A stretch of DNA of 64,000 nucleotides from Paenibacillus sinopodophylli (GTDB lineage Bacteria; Bacillota; Bacilli; Paenibacillales; Paenibacillaceae). The notes beneath the pieces are model-generated. The model was not told the origin of the DNA. It saw only the letters and a list, made by a program, of their open reading frames with translations, and did no database searches. Position 1 is the first letter of the stretch; each line of letters starts with the position of its first letter. The stretch covers positions 1-64,000 of the forward strand of contig NZ_VDBO01000009.1 of the NCBI RefSeq assembly GCF_005930355.1. Direction: 5' to 3'. The translations under genes and the position numbers were made by a program. This document shows positions 8,040 to 17,277 of this stretch, piece after piece.

Positions 8040-8351
8040 ATGAGAGCAAATACGCCCAAACATAATGCCGGATATCCGACTGCACGCAAAATTCGCAGAG
8101 CATGCAGCAACGAGCTGTACCGAACCGTGAAGCGAATGAAGCTTTGGATAGCCAAAGATAAAATGGACCAAGCCGAGGCCATCTACTTCAAAAAAGTCAT
8201 TCTGAATCTCAAATGGATCGTCGAGAACGAGAGCAACCGCAAAGTGCAATCGGACTGGTGGGATGACAATGTCAGCGCAGAGATCGCCGCGCTGTGGGAA
8301 GTAGACCGTGCTGAGCTCTGTGCAGCGTTTCGTGACGCATATGGCGGCTGA
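8040..8351 (+). CDS. Hypothetical small basic protein
   Basis: A 103-residue protein I do not recognise. The start at ATG 8040 is supported by GAGAGGAG about 11 nt upstream. The N-terminal half is rich in Lys and Arg, with a helix of the pattern RTVKRMKLWIAKDKMDQAEAIY; the C-terminal half is neutral to acidic with several tryptophans (SDWWDD). No signal peptide, membrane helix or cysteine motif is seen; it looks like a small helical cytoplasmic protein. It lies about 80 bp after the cupredoxin gene on the same strand and ends at a very strong terminator. Confidence 0.6.
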   Translation: MRANTPKHNAGYPTARKIRRACSNELYRTVKRMKLWIAKDKMDQAEAIYFKKVILNLKWIVENESNRKVQSDWWDDNVSAEIAALWEVDRAELCAAFRDAYGG

Positions 8352-8365
8352 ACCACCCCGCTCGA

Positions 8366-8405
8366 AAAGAAACCTGGCTGCCCAATTCGGCAGCCAGGTT
8401 TCTTT
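8366..8405. terminator. Strong bidirectional terminator
   Basis: A perfect 17-bp stem AAAGAAACCTGGCTGCC / GGCAGCCAGGTTTCTTT with a 6-nt loop lies between two converging genes. The flanking A/T tracts suit both directions. Confidence 0.92.
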
Positions 8406-8414
8406 GAGTCCATG

Positions 8415-10736
8415 TTAGGAGAAAAGAGGGGTATCCAACTTGCCTTGCAAGTTAGCCAAACGAACCATAAGAACGCTGGCCTGAGCTTTAGTCACTGGCG
8501 CATTCGGATGAAACTTGCCGCTTGTGGTCGTAAGCAAGCCGAGTTTGATGGCGAGCGCAGCGGCTCCTTTATTTTGAATGGATGAATAATCCTTTAAAGA
8601 GGTAACGTCCTTGTCTTTGCTCATAAAGACTGATAGCTTATCATAATCAAGCATTTGCATGAGCATGAATGCAAGCTGATCCCTCGTTAACGTTTGCTCG
8701 AAAAATTCAGGTTCCTCATCTTTGTATATCTCCAGCCATTCTTCCTCGAAGGAATAAGAAGAATATTCGTCTTCATACCCATATTGTTCAGCTTGTTCCA
8801 GTTCCCTTTGTGTACCTATCATTCCTGCTCCATAATAAGAATTGTATGAGTCAGTCTCAACTCTACTAACCATATCTATCCAGTTGCCAATGGTAATGGA
8901 TGAATCAGGATAAAGCCTTCCTTCTTCATCCGTATCCAAAATTCCATATTCGACCATCATTCCGAGCTGATTTCTCGCCCAGTGCTTAGCAATATCCGTT
9001 GGCTTGTTAATGCTCTCTGGAGCAGCCTGCTCCGATTCATCATAAACGAGCTCGAGCTCGCCCGTTACTGCATTTATAATATAATAGTCTCTCGATTGAT
9101 TAATAAGAGCTTCATAAACAAGCTTGACCGCTGTACCGCTTTCACCGGCAGCATCAGTAGTTGTCTGATGAATATAGATCAATTCCGCGCTAAGTGCGTT
9201 TTGCATCAAACTATGCGCCTTTTCCTCTGTTATCGTTTGCTTGAGTGAGCTTACCTTCTTCTCCAATTGCTCAGGGTCTGCGAACGATCGCCTATAATCC
9301 CATAAGTAACCATCCCCGTCTATCGATACTCTGACGTAGCTATTAGAAATTGGAGCCCCATTGTATACTTGGTTGAAATAAGTGTTATAAACGGTTTGTC
9401 CATATGTCTCGTACTCGTTGATTTCGTTTTCTACACGCAAATATTTTGCCGCATCTTGAAACACGCCCGTCACAAGATCAACGGACTTCTGCTTTGCTGC
9501 CTGCTGCGAAATGCTTGGCTTCTTCACAGTAGGCTCTGGCGCGTCCTCATCTTCCATAATCATCGAATTGAAGACAAGCAGTTGACCCGTCTCAGCTTCG
9601 ACGGTTGCAGTCATTAATTGAATTCCTGCTTCTTTCTGCGCTTTCCAATTGAACTCCCACACCGATTGGCTAATACCATACCAATCTTCTAGGTAAATTG
9701 CACTGCCTTTCGTTGCATTAGGAGGAAGACTTATCTTTGACATAAGCGCCGCCAATGCCTGATCTTCAGATAGTGTCCCGCTCGTAGGCTGCTTAAACGG
9801 AGAGACTAGTGAATTTAACTCATTGTATTGAACACTCTCCTCAGTATTATCGTCATTCCAACCTAAAAGCTTCTCGCCAGTTCTGGCATCAATAAACGGG
9901 GTCATTTCGCGTGCATCCCCATAGACCATACGATATTCATCACTTAGCGTACTAAAATAACCAGATTCTTCGTCCATCGGTATGTAGAACAATTGAAGCT
10001 GCATGTCCTCTTTAAACTTGTCCTCCGCCTGCTGCTTCGTTACTTTCAAATCTGGCTTCGGGTATGCACGATTAGTTAGGCTGGCACTAAAGCTGACCAC
10101 ATCACCATTCCCGTTAATAATGACACTTACACTCTCATCGAAGGAAGAATATCCATTGATTAGCAAGTGATACTCCAAAGCATAATAAGCCGGATGAAAT
10201 AAAGAGGCTCTGCTATACTCGGTATATTCTGTATCCAGAATCAGATCTGTTTCTTTTATTTCCGGTATCACTTTGGCTACAAAACGTTTTGCCTTCTTAT
10301 TTGCTTGATCAAGCGTCGTTTGGAGAGGATAAATCGGTTTGGCTGATGCATGCAGCGAATGATAATAATCGATAATCTGACCGTTCAGAGCATCCACCTG
10401 GACTGAAATTACATAGGGGCTAGAATCAGCCTTTTCCTTCCAACTGATGGCCCATGTAGACCTATAATCTTCGGATTCATCGAGAATGATCGCAACTTCG
10501 TTTTCCCCTGCTTTCAGCAATCCTGGAAATAGCTTCGCTGTACGCTCGAGGGCTTCCTCCTCCGAAATGAGCTTCTCATCCTGAGCTGTCTCCACTTGCT
10601 GGGCATATGCGCTCTCTCCCGCGGCAAAGGACGACTGTGAAAACATCGTTCCGTTCAATAAGCCTAATGAAATCGTAATACCGATTATTCCTTTTACCCA
10701 TTTGGAACTTGTTACTCGCTGACCTTGTCTAATCAA
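8415..10736 (-). CDS. Secreted YcdB/YcdC-repeat protein with C-terminal SLH domains
   Basis: A 773-residue exported protein. A signal peptide spans about residues 1-39, with a basic N-terminus, a hydrophobic core and a cut near FAAG. The body (about 45-570) holds repeated YcdB/YcdC-type or PepSY-like modules. Each has an acidic hinge and an ending such as VDALNGQIIDY, IDARTGEKLLGW, VEAETGQLLVF or INAVTGELELV. The C-terminus carries SLH-like domains near 580-630 (IAKHWARNQLGMMVEYGIL) and 700-760, which bind pyruvylated cell-wall polymer. The start is TTG 10736 after GAGGGAG. It probably sits on the cell surface, and its function is unknown. It is a single-gene unit. Confidence 0.85.
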   Translation of the reverse strand: MIRQGQRVTSSKWVKGIIGITISLGLLNGTMFSQSSFAAGESAYAQQVETAQDEKLISEEEALERTAKLFPGLLKAGENEVAIILDESEDYRSTWAISWKEKADSSPYVISVQVDALNGQIIDYYHSLHASAKPIYPLQTTLDQANKKAKRFVAKVIPEIKETDLILDTEYTEYSRASLFHPAYYALEYHLLINGYSSFDESVSVIINGNGDVVSFSASLTNRAYPKPDLKVTKQQAEDKFKEDMQLQLFYIPMDEESGYFSTLSDEYRMVYGDAREMTPFIDARTGEKLLGWNDDNTEESVQYNELNSLVSPFKQPTSGTLSEDQALAALMSKISLPPNATKGSAIYLEDWYGISQSVWEFNWKAQKEAGIQLMTATVEAETGQLLVFNSMIMEDEDAPEPTVKKPSISQQAAKQKSVDLVTGVFQDAAKYLRVENEINEYETYGQTVYNTYFNQVYNGAPISNSYVRVSIDGDGYLWDYRRSFADPEQLEKKVSSLKQTITEEKAHSLMQNALSAELIYIHQTTTDAAGESGTAVKLVYEALINQSRDYYIINAVTGELELVYDESEQAAPESINKPTDIAKHWARNQLGMMVEYGILDTDEEGRLYPDSSITIGNWIDMVSRVETDSYNSYYGAGMIGTQRELEQAEQYGYEDEYSSYSFEEEWLEIYKDEEPEFFEQTLTRDQLAFMLMQMLDYDKLSVFMSKDKDVTSLKDYSSIQNKGAAALAIKLGLLTTTSGKFHPNAPVTKAQASVLMVRLANLQGKLDTPLFS

Positions 10737-10840
10737 AGCTATTCTCCCTCTCTACTAGCTTTCTTCTGGTACGTCATTCTCCCTATTGAAAGAAATAACA
10801 CACTGCTTCATTCTAGGATAAAATTTCATTTTTTACCATA

Positions 10841-10887
10841 CAAAAAAACCGCATGAAGCACATGCTTTAGGCATGACTCATACGGTT
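10841..10887 (-). terminator. Terminator after sspH
   Basis: On the minus strand, AACCGTATGAGTCATGC, a short loop and an imperfect complement ending GCATGCGGTT-type sequence form a long stem followed by seven T. It ends the sspH transcript. Confidence 0.8.
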
Positions 10888-10913
10888 CTGCTAACACTAT
10901 TGCTTTGTTGCAT

Positions 10914-11099
10914 TTATTTATCGATTTCCTTCAATCGGTCGCATGACACCGTTTTTGTATTAATCGGGTTGTTGCCGACCGTTACCGTTGCCATTCCATT
11001 TGCTTCATCAATATTTTCGATCCAGACTGAATCCGCATCGAGCTTGACAGCAAAGGTCTGATCCGACTCATAAATTTGCTTCGCACGTGATATATCCAT
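10914..11099 (-). CDS. sspH: H-type small acid-soluble spore protein
   Basis: A 61-residue protein of the SspH family. It begins MDISRAKQIY and continues with VWIENIDEANGMATV, as in H-type SASPs of Bacillus (MNIQRAKEL... IQHVDE...). These proteins accumulate in the forespore core and are minor spore-interior proteins. The start at 11099 follows AAAGGAGG at about 10 nt; an ATG three codons earlier lies on the ribosome site itself. It has its own terminator. Expression under a forespore sigma factor (SigG/SigF) would be expected from the family, though I could not identify a clear promoter. Confidence 0.85.
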   Translation of the reverse strand: MDISRAKQIYESDQTFAVKLDADSVWIENIDEANGMATVTVGNNPINTKTVSCDRLKEIDK

Positions 11100-11150
11100 C
11101 AGAAGCATCCTCCTTTTTTTCGACTAAATTGCTGCATCACCTGCACTTCG

Positions 11151-11333
11151 TTATTTGGTTTCTGGCTGCATCGTATCAGTCGTTGACTCATCAATCAGGC
11201 CGTTCTGGAGTGTAACGTTGCCTCCACCCAAACCTTCGTTAACCATTCGGTCAATGTCCATGAAATAATCCTCTCGGCCCTCATGCTTAGGTTCCGCCGC
11301 CCCTTGTTTTGCATCGTTTCCTGCTTCGCTCAT
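11151..11333 (-). CDS. Hypothetical small acidic protein
   Basis: A 60-residue acidic protein with no family I can name. The ATG at 11333 follows GGGGAGGG at about 8 nt. It is rich in Glu, Asp, Gly and Asn. A possible conserved core is YFMDIDRMVNEGLGGG, preceded by a charged low-complexity segment (AGNDAKQGAAEPKHEG). There is no membrane helix or cysteine. It lies between cls and sspH on the same strand, with separate ribosome sites. Its size and position beside a SASP gene suggest a possible sporulation role, but nothing in the sequence proves it. Confidence 0.55.
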   Translation of the reverse strand: MSEAGNDAKQGAAEPKHEGREDYFMDIDRMVNEGLGGGNVTLQNGLIDESTTDTMQPETK

Positions 11334-11429
11334 AGGTCTACCCTCCCCGCTTTGCAGCAATTTCATTGATGTCTAATCGAACAGCCATCAACGAAAATAT
11401 GCCCGAAATCAAGTGTCGTCATTCATCAA

Positions 11430-12854
11430 TCACAGCAAAGGTGATAATATGTGCAGAATCGCTTCAGCCAGCTTCTGGCGAGTTGGCCTTTGGACGAAGG
11501 ACTCCCTGTTCAGCTCTCTACTCTGCTTTAAATCCTCGATAAAATCAGCCTCCAGCCTTGCTATCGTTCCTTCGTCAAAGAGCACAGCATTCAACTCAAA
11601 GTTGCTAAGCAAGCTTCGCATATCCACATTAGCTGTTCCGACTGTTGCAAGCATATGGTCTACGATCATCACTTTAGCGTGAGTAAAGCCTTTCTCATAA
11701 CGATACACCTTAACCCCCGCGTCCAGCATTTCCTGCATATAAGATAAAGTTGCCCATAGAACGAGCTTCGAATCGGCTATTCCAGGGATAATCAACCTAA
11801 CATCAATACCTCCAAGTGCTGCCGTTCGAAGTGCCATCAGCAAGCTCGGATCAGGAATGAAATACGGCGTCGTGATGTATATTCTCGAGCATGCTGCCGT
11901 TATTGCTGCAAACATAACCTCAACGATTTGATGGTTATGCTGTCCAGGTTTGCTTGGTACAATCAGTACACGCTCATCCCCAAGGTCAAACTGCTTGGCT
12001 AAATATTGACTGCCCGAGAGCTTCTGCTTGGACGCAAATGCCCAGTCATTCATAAAAACCTCTTGTATATAGGAAACCGAGTCGCCTTGTAACTGAAGAT
12101 GCGTGTCACGCCAAAAGCCGAGCTTCGGATCCTTGCCCAAATATTCATCCCCGATGTTGATTCCGCCGAGAAAACCAACCTTACCGTCCACAACAACGAT
12201 TTTTCGATGATTGCGATAATTGAGTTTCCTATCAAACACTGCAAGCCTCGGCGGCAAAAAACAGCTTGTCTGCACGCCTGACCGACGCAGCTCCTCTACA
12301 AAAGCTTTGTCTAGCTGCAAGCTGCCTATGCCGTCATACAATACACGAACCTCAATGCCTGACCTTGCCTTACTCGTAAGCACTTTAAGGAATCGCATGC
12401 CGATTTCATCGTGCCTAATCGTATAATAATCCATATGTATGTGATGCTTTGCACGCTCTATTTGATCCAGAATTGCTTCGTACGTCTCTCGCCCATTTGT
12501 CAATATGACCGCTTTATTGTTGCTTGTTATCGGAAATCGAACAAGGCCAGTAAGCATTTGGAATAGCTTGTCCTGTTTCTTCATCTGCTCGTTACCTAAT
12601 TGCTCGGATGATACTACCTTGTTTGACAGTTGATTAGCGTATTGCAGCATATGCTCTTTGTAGTGCTCAATCGCTCTGCGCCTCACATAATCCTTGCCAA
12701 GTATGAGGTAAGCGATAAAACCGATACCCGGGCATACCAAAACAATGAGCAGCCAGGCAGTTAACTGCGCCGGACGACGATGCTCCATTAACAATACAAC
12801 AGCAACTTGAATCATGTAAACAACAAGCACTGCTATGAGCCAAAACGTCCACAT
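11430..12854 (-). CDS. cls: Cardiolipin synthase
   Basis: A 474-residue phospholipase D-superfamily enzyme that joins two phosphatidylglycerols into cardiolipin and glycerol at the membrane. Two N-terminal membrane helices (about 2-23 and 31-53, the PLDc_N domain) precede two HKD motifs: H216-R-K218...D223 and H392-A-K394...D399, each followed by the Gly-Asn or Gly-Thr-Ala-Asn segment. Length is normal for bacterial Cls. The start at ATG 12854 follows GAGGGG at 9 nt; the longer frame adds 28 residues without a ribosome site. It appears to be transcribed on its own. Confidence 0.93.
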   Translation of the reverse strand: MWTFWLIAVLVVYMIQVAVVLLMEHRRPAQLTAWLLIVLVCPGIGFIAYLILGKDYVRRRAIEHYKEHMLQYANQLSNKVVSSEQLGNEQMKKQDKLFQMLTGLVRFPITSNNKAVILTNGRETYEAILDQIERAKHHIHMDYYTIRHDEIGMRFLKVLTSKARSGIEVRVLYDGIGSLQLDKAFVEELRRSGVQTSCFLPPRLAVFDRKLNYRNHRKIVVVDGKVGFLGGINIGDEYLGKDPKLGFWRDTHLQLQGDSVSYIQEVFMNDWAFASKQKLSGSQYLAKQFDLGDERVLIVPSKPGQHNHQIVEVMFAAITAACSRIYITTPYFIPDPSLLMALRTAALGGIDVRLIIPGIADSKLVLWATLSYMQEMLDAGVKVYRYEKGFTHAKVMIVDHMLATVGTANVDMRSLLSNFELNAVLFDEGTIARLEADFIEDLKQSRELNRESFVQRPTRQKLAEAILHILSPLL

Positions 12855-12942
12855 CAGCTGCAACCCCTCATTTTCTTCTTCCTCGCACGATCTGACAAGT
12901 GTCTCTAGTTTGAGCGGGGGCCATAGAGCGTATACCAAGCAA

Positions 12943-12980
12943 ATAAAAAAAGCCCGCCGATTAATAAATTCGGCTGAGCT
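12943..12980 (-). terminator. Terminator of the sugar-transferase/glycosyltransferase unit
   Basis: On the minus strand, AGC-TCA-GCCGA, a 9-nt loop and TCGGC-GGG-CT form a broken stem followed by seven T. It lies just after the glycosyltransferase at 13004. Confidence 0.75.
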
Positions 12981-13003
12981 TATGTGTTTGGAAATAGTCC
13001 AAC

Positions 13004-13975
13004 TTATTGATTCATGGTAACTCCAGATGTTTGCTTCTCAATATGAGTCAGAATGAGACGATGCATGCTCAGCTTTCTAGTGAGAAAGGAAGGAAGGAAC
13101 CGATAATTCATACCCAGCTTGTAGCCGATCAGCTTGGCTGCTGACTCTACAGCAAGCTTAGGAATAAGCTGCCATTGACGGCTTTCATGAAGCTGCTTGA
13201 GCTGCAGCTTCACAAGATTAGAGCCGGCCTTTCCAACCGCGCTGTATGGCGTAATCCAAGTGTTACAGCGCATGGAGATCCCATTATCGAAATATCGCTT
13301 AAACTGCTCAGTAATGGAATAATCATGGGAATGATACACAACAGCCTCGGCACAATAAGCAATCTGATAACCGCTCAGCACACACTTGGCTGCCATAAAT
13401 AAATCCTCATTAAATATAACCGGCTCCTGAAAACGACCCATCGCTTCAAATACTTCTCGTCTTATAGCCGAACACACATTGGAGCAAAAAAACGTCTTAA
13501 TTCCTATTCGCTCAATATCCGCATAGGATTTGAATTGCGATTCTGCCGGATAGTTATGTTCTCTGGCTAGACGCTCCAAGATGTTCGCTCCCGGCTTAGC
13601 AAGCTGTCTAGCATATGCGTAAACGGCCTTCTCATTCAACAGGAGCGGCTTAATAAGCTCCTCAATAAGCTTATCGTCGCGAGGAAGCGCATCCTGTGTC
13701 ATGAACATTAATATATCACCCGTTGCTTGTCTCGCAGCAACGTTGCGAGTACCGCCATGATCAAACTCACTACGCTGTACGCTGATGACTTGCGCCCCTG
13801 CCGCTTGGGCTATCTCTGCTGTCCCGTCATTCGAGCAGGAATCAATAACAATTATCTCATACGGAGGCACAGATTGCTGCTTAAGCCTCTTGAGCAGTTC
13901 GTGAAGATCTGGTCCTGCGTTTAATGTAGGAATGATCACCGATACACGGCAAGCTGAGTAGCTGTTAGTAAGCAT
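13004..13975 (-). CDS. Family 2 glycosyltransferase (rhamnosyltransferase-like)
   Basis: A 323-residue GT2 enzyme with the GT-A fold near its N-terminus. It shows SVIIPTLNAG (12-21), VIDSCSNDGT with the nucleotide-binding aspartate, and FDHGGTRNVAA, a segment typical of rhamnosyltransferases. A metal-binding Asp is likely in FMTQDALP. The C-terminal part is basic and may bind the membrane surface. Its start overlaps the upstream sugar-1-phosphate transferase gene by 11 bp, so the pair is translated together. It likely adds the second sugar to the lipid-linked primer made by that neighbour. Donor and acceptor are not determined. Confidence 0.85.
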   Translation of the reverse strand: MLTNSYSACRVSVIIPTLNAGPDLHELLKRLKQQSVPPYEIIVIDSCSNDGTAEIAQAAGAQVISVQRSEFDHGGTRNVAARQATGDILMFMTQDALPRDDKLIEELIKPLLLNEKAVYAYARQLAKPGANILERLAREHNYPAESQFKSYADIERIGIKTFFCSNVCSAIRREVFEAMGRFQEPVIFNEDLFMAAKCVLSGYQIAYCAEAVVYHSHDYSITEQFKRYFDNGISMRCNTWITPYSAVGKAGSNLVKLQLKQLHESRQWQLIPKLAVESAAKLIGYKLGMNYRFLPSFLTRKLSMHRLILTHIEKQTSGVTMNQ

Positions 13976-15371
13976 TTTTGTTCATCAAGCCCTTCAGTAC
14001 CGTTTTGAGAATAATTTTGATATCAAAGAAAAACGTCCAGTTCTCAATATAGAAAATATCGAACATGATGCGGTCTTTAATCGAAGTATCGCCCCTAAGC
14101 CCGTTCGTTTGTGCCCAGCCTGTTATTCCAGGCCTAATCTGATGCTTGATCATATACTTAGGTATTTCTTCCTTGAACTGATGTACGAAATAAGGACGCT
14201 CTGGACGCGGTCCAACTACACTCATATGCCCGAGCAGCACATTGAAAAACTGTGGGAGTTCGTCCAGACTCGTACGCCTGAGGAAGCTTCCAAATTTCGT
14301 CCGGCGTGGATCATTCTCGACCGTCCACTGCGTGTTCGAAACCGAATCATCGGACACATGCATCGAACGAAATTTGAACATATAGAAGCTCTTCCGATCA
14401 AGACCCATTCGCTCCTGCTTGAACAGAATCGGGCCAGGAGACGTAAGCTTGAGACCTATAACGATGAACAGCATGATGGGTGAGGTTAAGATGACCGCTG
14501 TCAATGAAAAAGCCATATCAAACCAGCGTTTCAAAATCCTGTTGCTTAGCTCATCAAGCGGAATGTCTCTCACATTGATTAGCGGAATACCAGCGAAATT
14601 ATCGAAGAACGGTTTTGCAGGCAGCAAGTCGAAAAAATCTGGGATGATCAACGTTTTGACGCCAGTCCGCTCACATACCTCAATGATTTCCCCATACTTC
14701 GCATGGGCTTCAAGCGGCAACGCTATAATAACCTCATCAATAGGCTCCTTCTCCAGCTTCATTCTGAGATCGCTAAGCAGACCAATAATTGGCTTCATAT
14801 CCTGATGCTCCGGTGCATGCTCCTTCTGGTAATCGTCTAGAAAACCAACCACCTCATAGCCGAGATGAGGGTGCTGCTGCAGGTTGGCATAGAAGCTGCG
14901 CCCAACAGTTCCCGCACCGACAATGAGTACAAATCGTTTGTTAAAGCCTTTGCGGCGAAGTGACGCGAGCAGAGATTTCACCCAATAGCGATATGCTGTA
15001 ATGGCTACAAAATTCATGACGAAAAAGATCGCGAGAAATTCCCGGGAAATATGTACTTCACGAGTGAAGAAAAATAAGCTTAACAGTCCTAGAAAGCTGA
15101 TCGTTTGAATCTGCAGAATACGTAGTACTTCATAGGAATAGTTTTTCCGTCGTTTAGGCGAATAGAACTGAAAATAAAATCCTACCAGAACAGCGGAAAA
15201 GGAATAAATCGTTCCCCACAGCAAGTAGGTCGAGAACGAAACAGAATTGTAGCTAGGCAGCAGACTGCTATAAAATTTAAGCCAATACGCGGCCATAAAT
15301 ACGACCAATGTGCAAAACAAGTCCGCCAACATATACAATTGCGTCAAAAACCGTTGATTTTGCCTTAGCAT
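13965..15371 (-). CDS. Undecaprenyl-phosphate sugar phosphotransferase (WcaJ/WsaP type)
   Basis: A 468-residue polyisoprenyl-phosphate hexose-1-phosphate transferase, the enzyme that starts glycan assembly by moving sugar-1-phosphate from UDP-sugar to undecaprenyl phosphate. About four to five N-terminal membrane helices are followed by a Rossmann-like domain with [12 protein letters not shown] near residue 148. The C-terminal catalytic domain begins with [10 protein letters not shown] and continues with [27 protein letters not shown] and VGPRPE, all family hallmarks. The S-layer glycan initiator WsaP of Geobacillus is of this type. A promoter with an extended -10 lies 45 bp upstream, so this gene and its partner form their own unit. 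Confidence 0.93.
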   Translation of the reverse strand: MLRQNQRFLTQLYMLADLFCTLVVFMAAYWLKFYSSLLPSYNSVSFSTYLLWGTIYSFSAVLVGFYFQFYSPKRRKNYSYEVLRILQIQTISFLGLLSLFFFTREVHISREFLAIFFVMNFVAITAYRYWVKSLLASLRRKGFNKRFVLIVGAGTVGRSFYANLQQHPHLGYEVVGFLDDYQKEHAPEHQDMKPIIGLLSDLRMKLEKEPIDEVIIALPLEAHAKYGEIIEVCERTGVKTLIIPDFFDLLPAKPFFDNFAGIPLINVRDIPLDELSNRILKRWFDMAFSLTAVILTSPIMLFIVIGLKLTSPGPILFKQERMGLDRKSFYMFKFRSMHVSDDSVSNTQWTVENDPRRTKFGSFLRRTSLDELPQFFNVLLGHMSVVGPRPERPYFVHQFKEEIPKYMIKHQIRPGITGWAQTNGLRGDTSIKDRIMFDIFYIENWTFFFDIKIILKTVLKGLMNKNAY

Positions 15372-15415
15372 TCGCCGTCATCCCCCGCATTCTCTTAAAT
15401 TTCGACTCTATCTGC

Positions 15416-15444
15416 ATTGTACCAAATATAGAATAAGAGTAGAA
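15416..15444 (-). promoter_or_regulatory. Promoter of the sugar phosphotransferase unit
   Basis: On the minus strand, TTCTAC, a 17-bp spacer and TACAAT, with TGG directly before the -10 (extended -10). The predicted start is about 40 nt before the ATG at 15371. Confidence 0.6.
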
Positions 15445-15487
15445 CCCCATATATTCCCACATAATGAGAGTGATTAACTCTATATGC

Positions 15488-16432
15488 CTATTGGAGCTTC
15501 CTCTGCTTAGCCTTTTGGAAGAGCCATTTGCGCTTAGCCAGCATTTCTGGCATACTGCGGAAAATTTCTGGCCAACAACGGAGTAAACCAGGTTCTCTTA
15601 GAACAATATAGCCTAGCTTACTCATCTCCGCAGCTGCTATTAACGGACCGATCACCAAGGAATGCCAGCCTATTGGCTCATTTTTCAATAGTGCAAAAAA
15701 ACGGTTCTGATAGGAATGCTGACGTACGAACAAAGGCACGCTGCTGCGCCCGCCTTTCTTCCACCCTCGATGATGTACGGCATACGCTGCTGGGATATAA
15801 CAAGCTGTCCAACCTAGCCTCCGCGCACGCCACGCCACATCTACATCCTCTTTGTAGGCAAAGAAATGCTCGTCAAAAAATTGACCATCGTAACTTATAT
15901 CATCTATCATCGTTCTTCGGTAAACAGCTGCCGCACCAGAGACGCCAAACACTTGCCTCGTTTCACTCCAATTAACGGCAAGCTCTCCAGCAGCTAGATC
16001 ATAGGCATTTCTTGTCCGCTTCATTCCAAGGCCTGCGCTATCCATCACTTTTCTATTAGACGCAAAAACAAGCTGTCCGGTTGCACTTCCAATTGATTGA
16101 TTTTGTTCCATTATACGAATGATTTCAGTCAAATAGTCAGGGTCAAGCGTCACATCTGGATTGAGTACGAGCACATAATCCGAACGGGTTTGCCGTATAG
16201 CCTGATTCTGGCCTCCGGCAAACCCGTTATTGATTTTATTTGCTATAAAATGAACGTTATTCGTATATGGCTTCACTCGCTCAGCCGTTCCGTCAGTTGA
16301 AGCATTGTCGATAACGACAATTCTCTCTACGGGGAAAGTTTGCAGAAGCACAGCTTCTATACAATTGCCTATGTCATCTGCACTATTGTAGGTTACGATA
16401 CAAACGCTAGCTGTCGGCATACCTTTTATCAC
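15488..16432 (-). CDS. Family 2 glycosyltransferase (WbbL-like rhamnosyltransferase)
   Basis: A 314-residue GT2 enzyme resembling WbbL and other dTDP-L-rhamnose transferases. VCIVTYNSADDI (10-21) and VIDNASTDGT start the GT-A fold, VLNPDVTLDPDY contains the metal-binding region, and EDVDVAWRARRLGW is the typical acceptor/catalytic segment. The start is a GTG at 16432 that overlaps the stop of rmlD by 4 bp, giving translational coupling with the gene for the last step of dTDP-L-rhamnose synthesis. That coupling supports dTDP-L-rhamnose as donor (inference). It is the last gene of the rmlC-rmlB-rmlD unit. Confidence 0.87.
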   Translation of the reverse strand: MIKGMPTASVCIVTYNSADDIGNCIEAVLLQTFPVERIVVIDNASTDGTAERVKPYTNNVHFIANKINNGFAGGQNQAIRQTRSDYVLVLNPDVTLDPDYLTEIIRIMEQNQSIGSATGQLVFASNRKVMDSAGLGMKRTRNAYDLAAGELAVNWSETRQVFGVSGAAAVYRRTMIDDISYDGQFFDEHFFAYKEDVDVAWRARRLGWTACYIPAAYAVHHRGWKKGGRSSVPLFVRQHSYQNRFFALLKNEPIGWHSLVIGPLIAAAEMSKLGYIVLREPGLLRCWPEIFRSMPEMLAKRKWLFQKAKQRKLQ

Positions 16433-17277
16433 TCACCGTCTTTGAGATAGTGGTTTAACGCTTCTCGCCATGGGCGCAGCATTTGAAATTCATTACTTCG
16501 GATACCGATATGGTCCATGACTGAGTAGGCCGGTCTAAGCGCCGGTCTAGGGAAATCAGCCGTTGCACAAGGATCAACTTGGATGCCAGTACCGCTAAGC
16601 TCGAATATCGCTTTGGCAAACTCATACCAAGAACAAATTCCGCTATTCGATGCATGATAGATGCCATAGTAATCGGTATGAACAAGCTCTAGTAAAAAGG
16701 CTGCAAGATCGTAAGTATAGGTTGGTGAGCCTATTTGATCGGATACCACCTTCAATTGATCGCGTTCTCCAGCCATTTTGAGCATCGTCTTCACGAAGTT
16801 ATTGCCGTATTTCCCAAAAACCCAAGAAGTGCGGACGATATAGAATCGATCATGAAGCGTCTGTACAGCTTGCTCACCTGCTAGCTTAGACTTGCCATAA
16901 ACAGTCTGCGGATTCGTCCTATCAAATTCATTGTATGGCGTGGTGCCAGTTCCATCAAACACATAATCTGTGCTTATATAACAAAGCTTCGCACCAACCT
17001 CGCGGGCAGCAATGGCTACGTTGCGAGTTGCGGCTGCATTGACGCGAAAAGCCTCATCCGGCTCGGACTCAGCTTTATCAACTGCCGTATACGCAGCACA
17101 ATGAATAACAACATTAGGCTTGTGAATAGCAAATACGTTCCGACATGCCGGCAGGCTTGTAACATCCAGCTCATCACGGCCGAAACCAATGATCTCAGCC
17201 GTGTCTGTATTCCATTCAGCCAATTCACGTCCGAGCTGTCCATTGGCTCCTGTGATAACAATCTTGATTTTAGACAT
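16429..17277 (-). CDS. rmlD: dTDP-4-dehydrorhamnose reductase
   Basis: A 282-residue short-chain dehydrogenase that reduces dTDP-4-keto-L-rhamnose to dTDP-L-rhamnose with NAD(P)H. The nucleotide-binding motif GANGQLG is at 9-15, the catalytic YxxxK pair is in TVYGKSKLAGE, and RTSWVFG is characteristic of RmlD. Length matches the family. The ATG at 17277 follows GGAGGCG and overlaps the end of rmlB by 8 bp. Base composition is like the rest of the chromosome, unlike the AT-rich genes to the right. Confidence 0.94.
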   Translation of the reverse strand: MSKIKIVITGANGQLGRELAEWNTDTAEIIGFGRDELDVTSLPACRNVFAIHKPNVVIHCAAYTAVDKAESEPDEAFRVNAAATRNVAIAAREVGAKLCYISTDYVFDGTGTTPYNEFDRTNPQTVYGKSKLAGEQAVQTLHDRFYIVRTSWVFGKYGNNFVKTMLKMAGERDQLKVVSDQIGSPTYTYDLAAFLLELVHTDYYGIYHASNSGICSWYEFAKAIFELSGTGIQVDPCATADFPRPALRPAYSVMDHIGIRSNEFQMLRPWREALNHYLKDGE

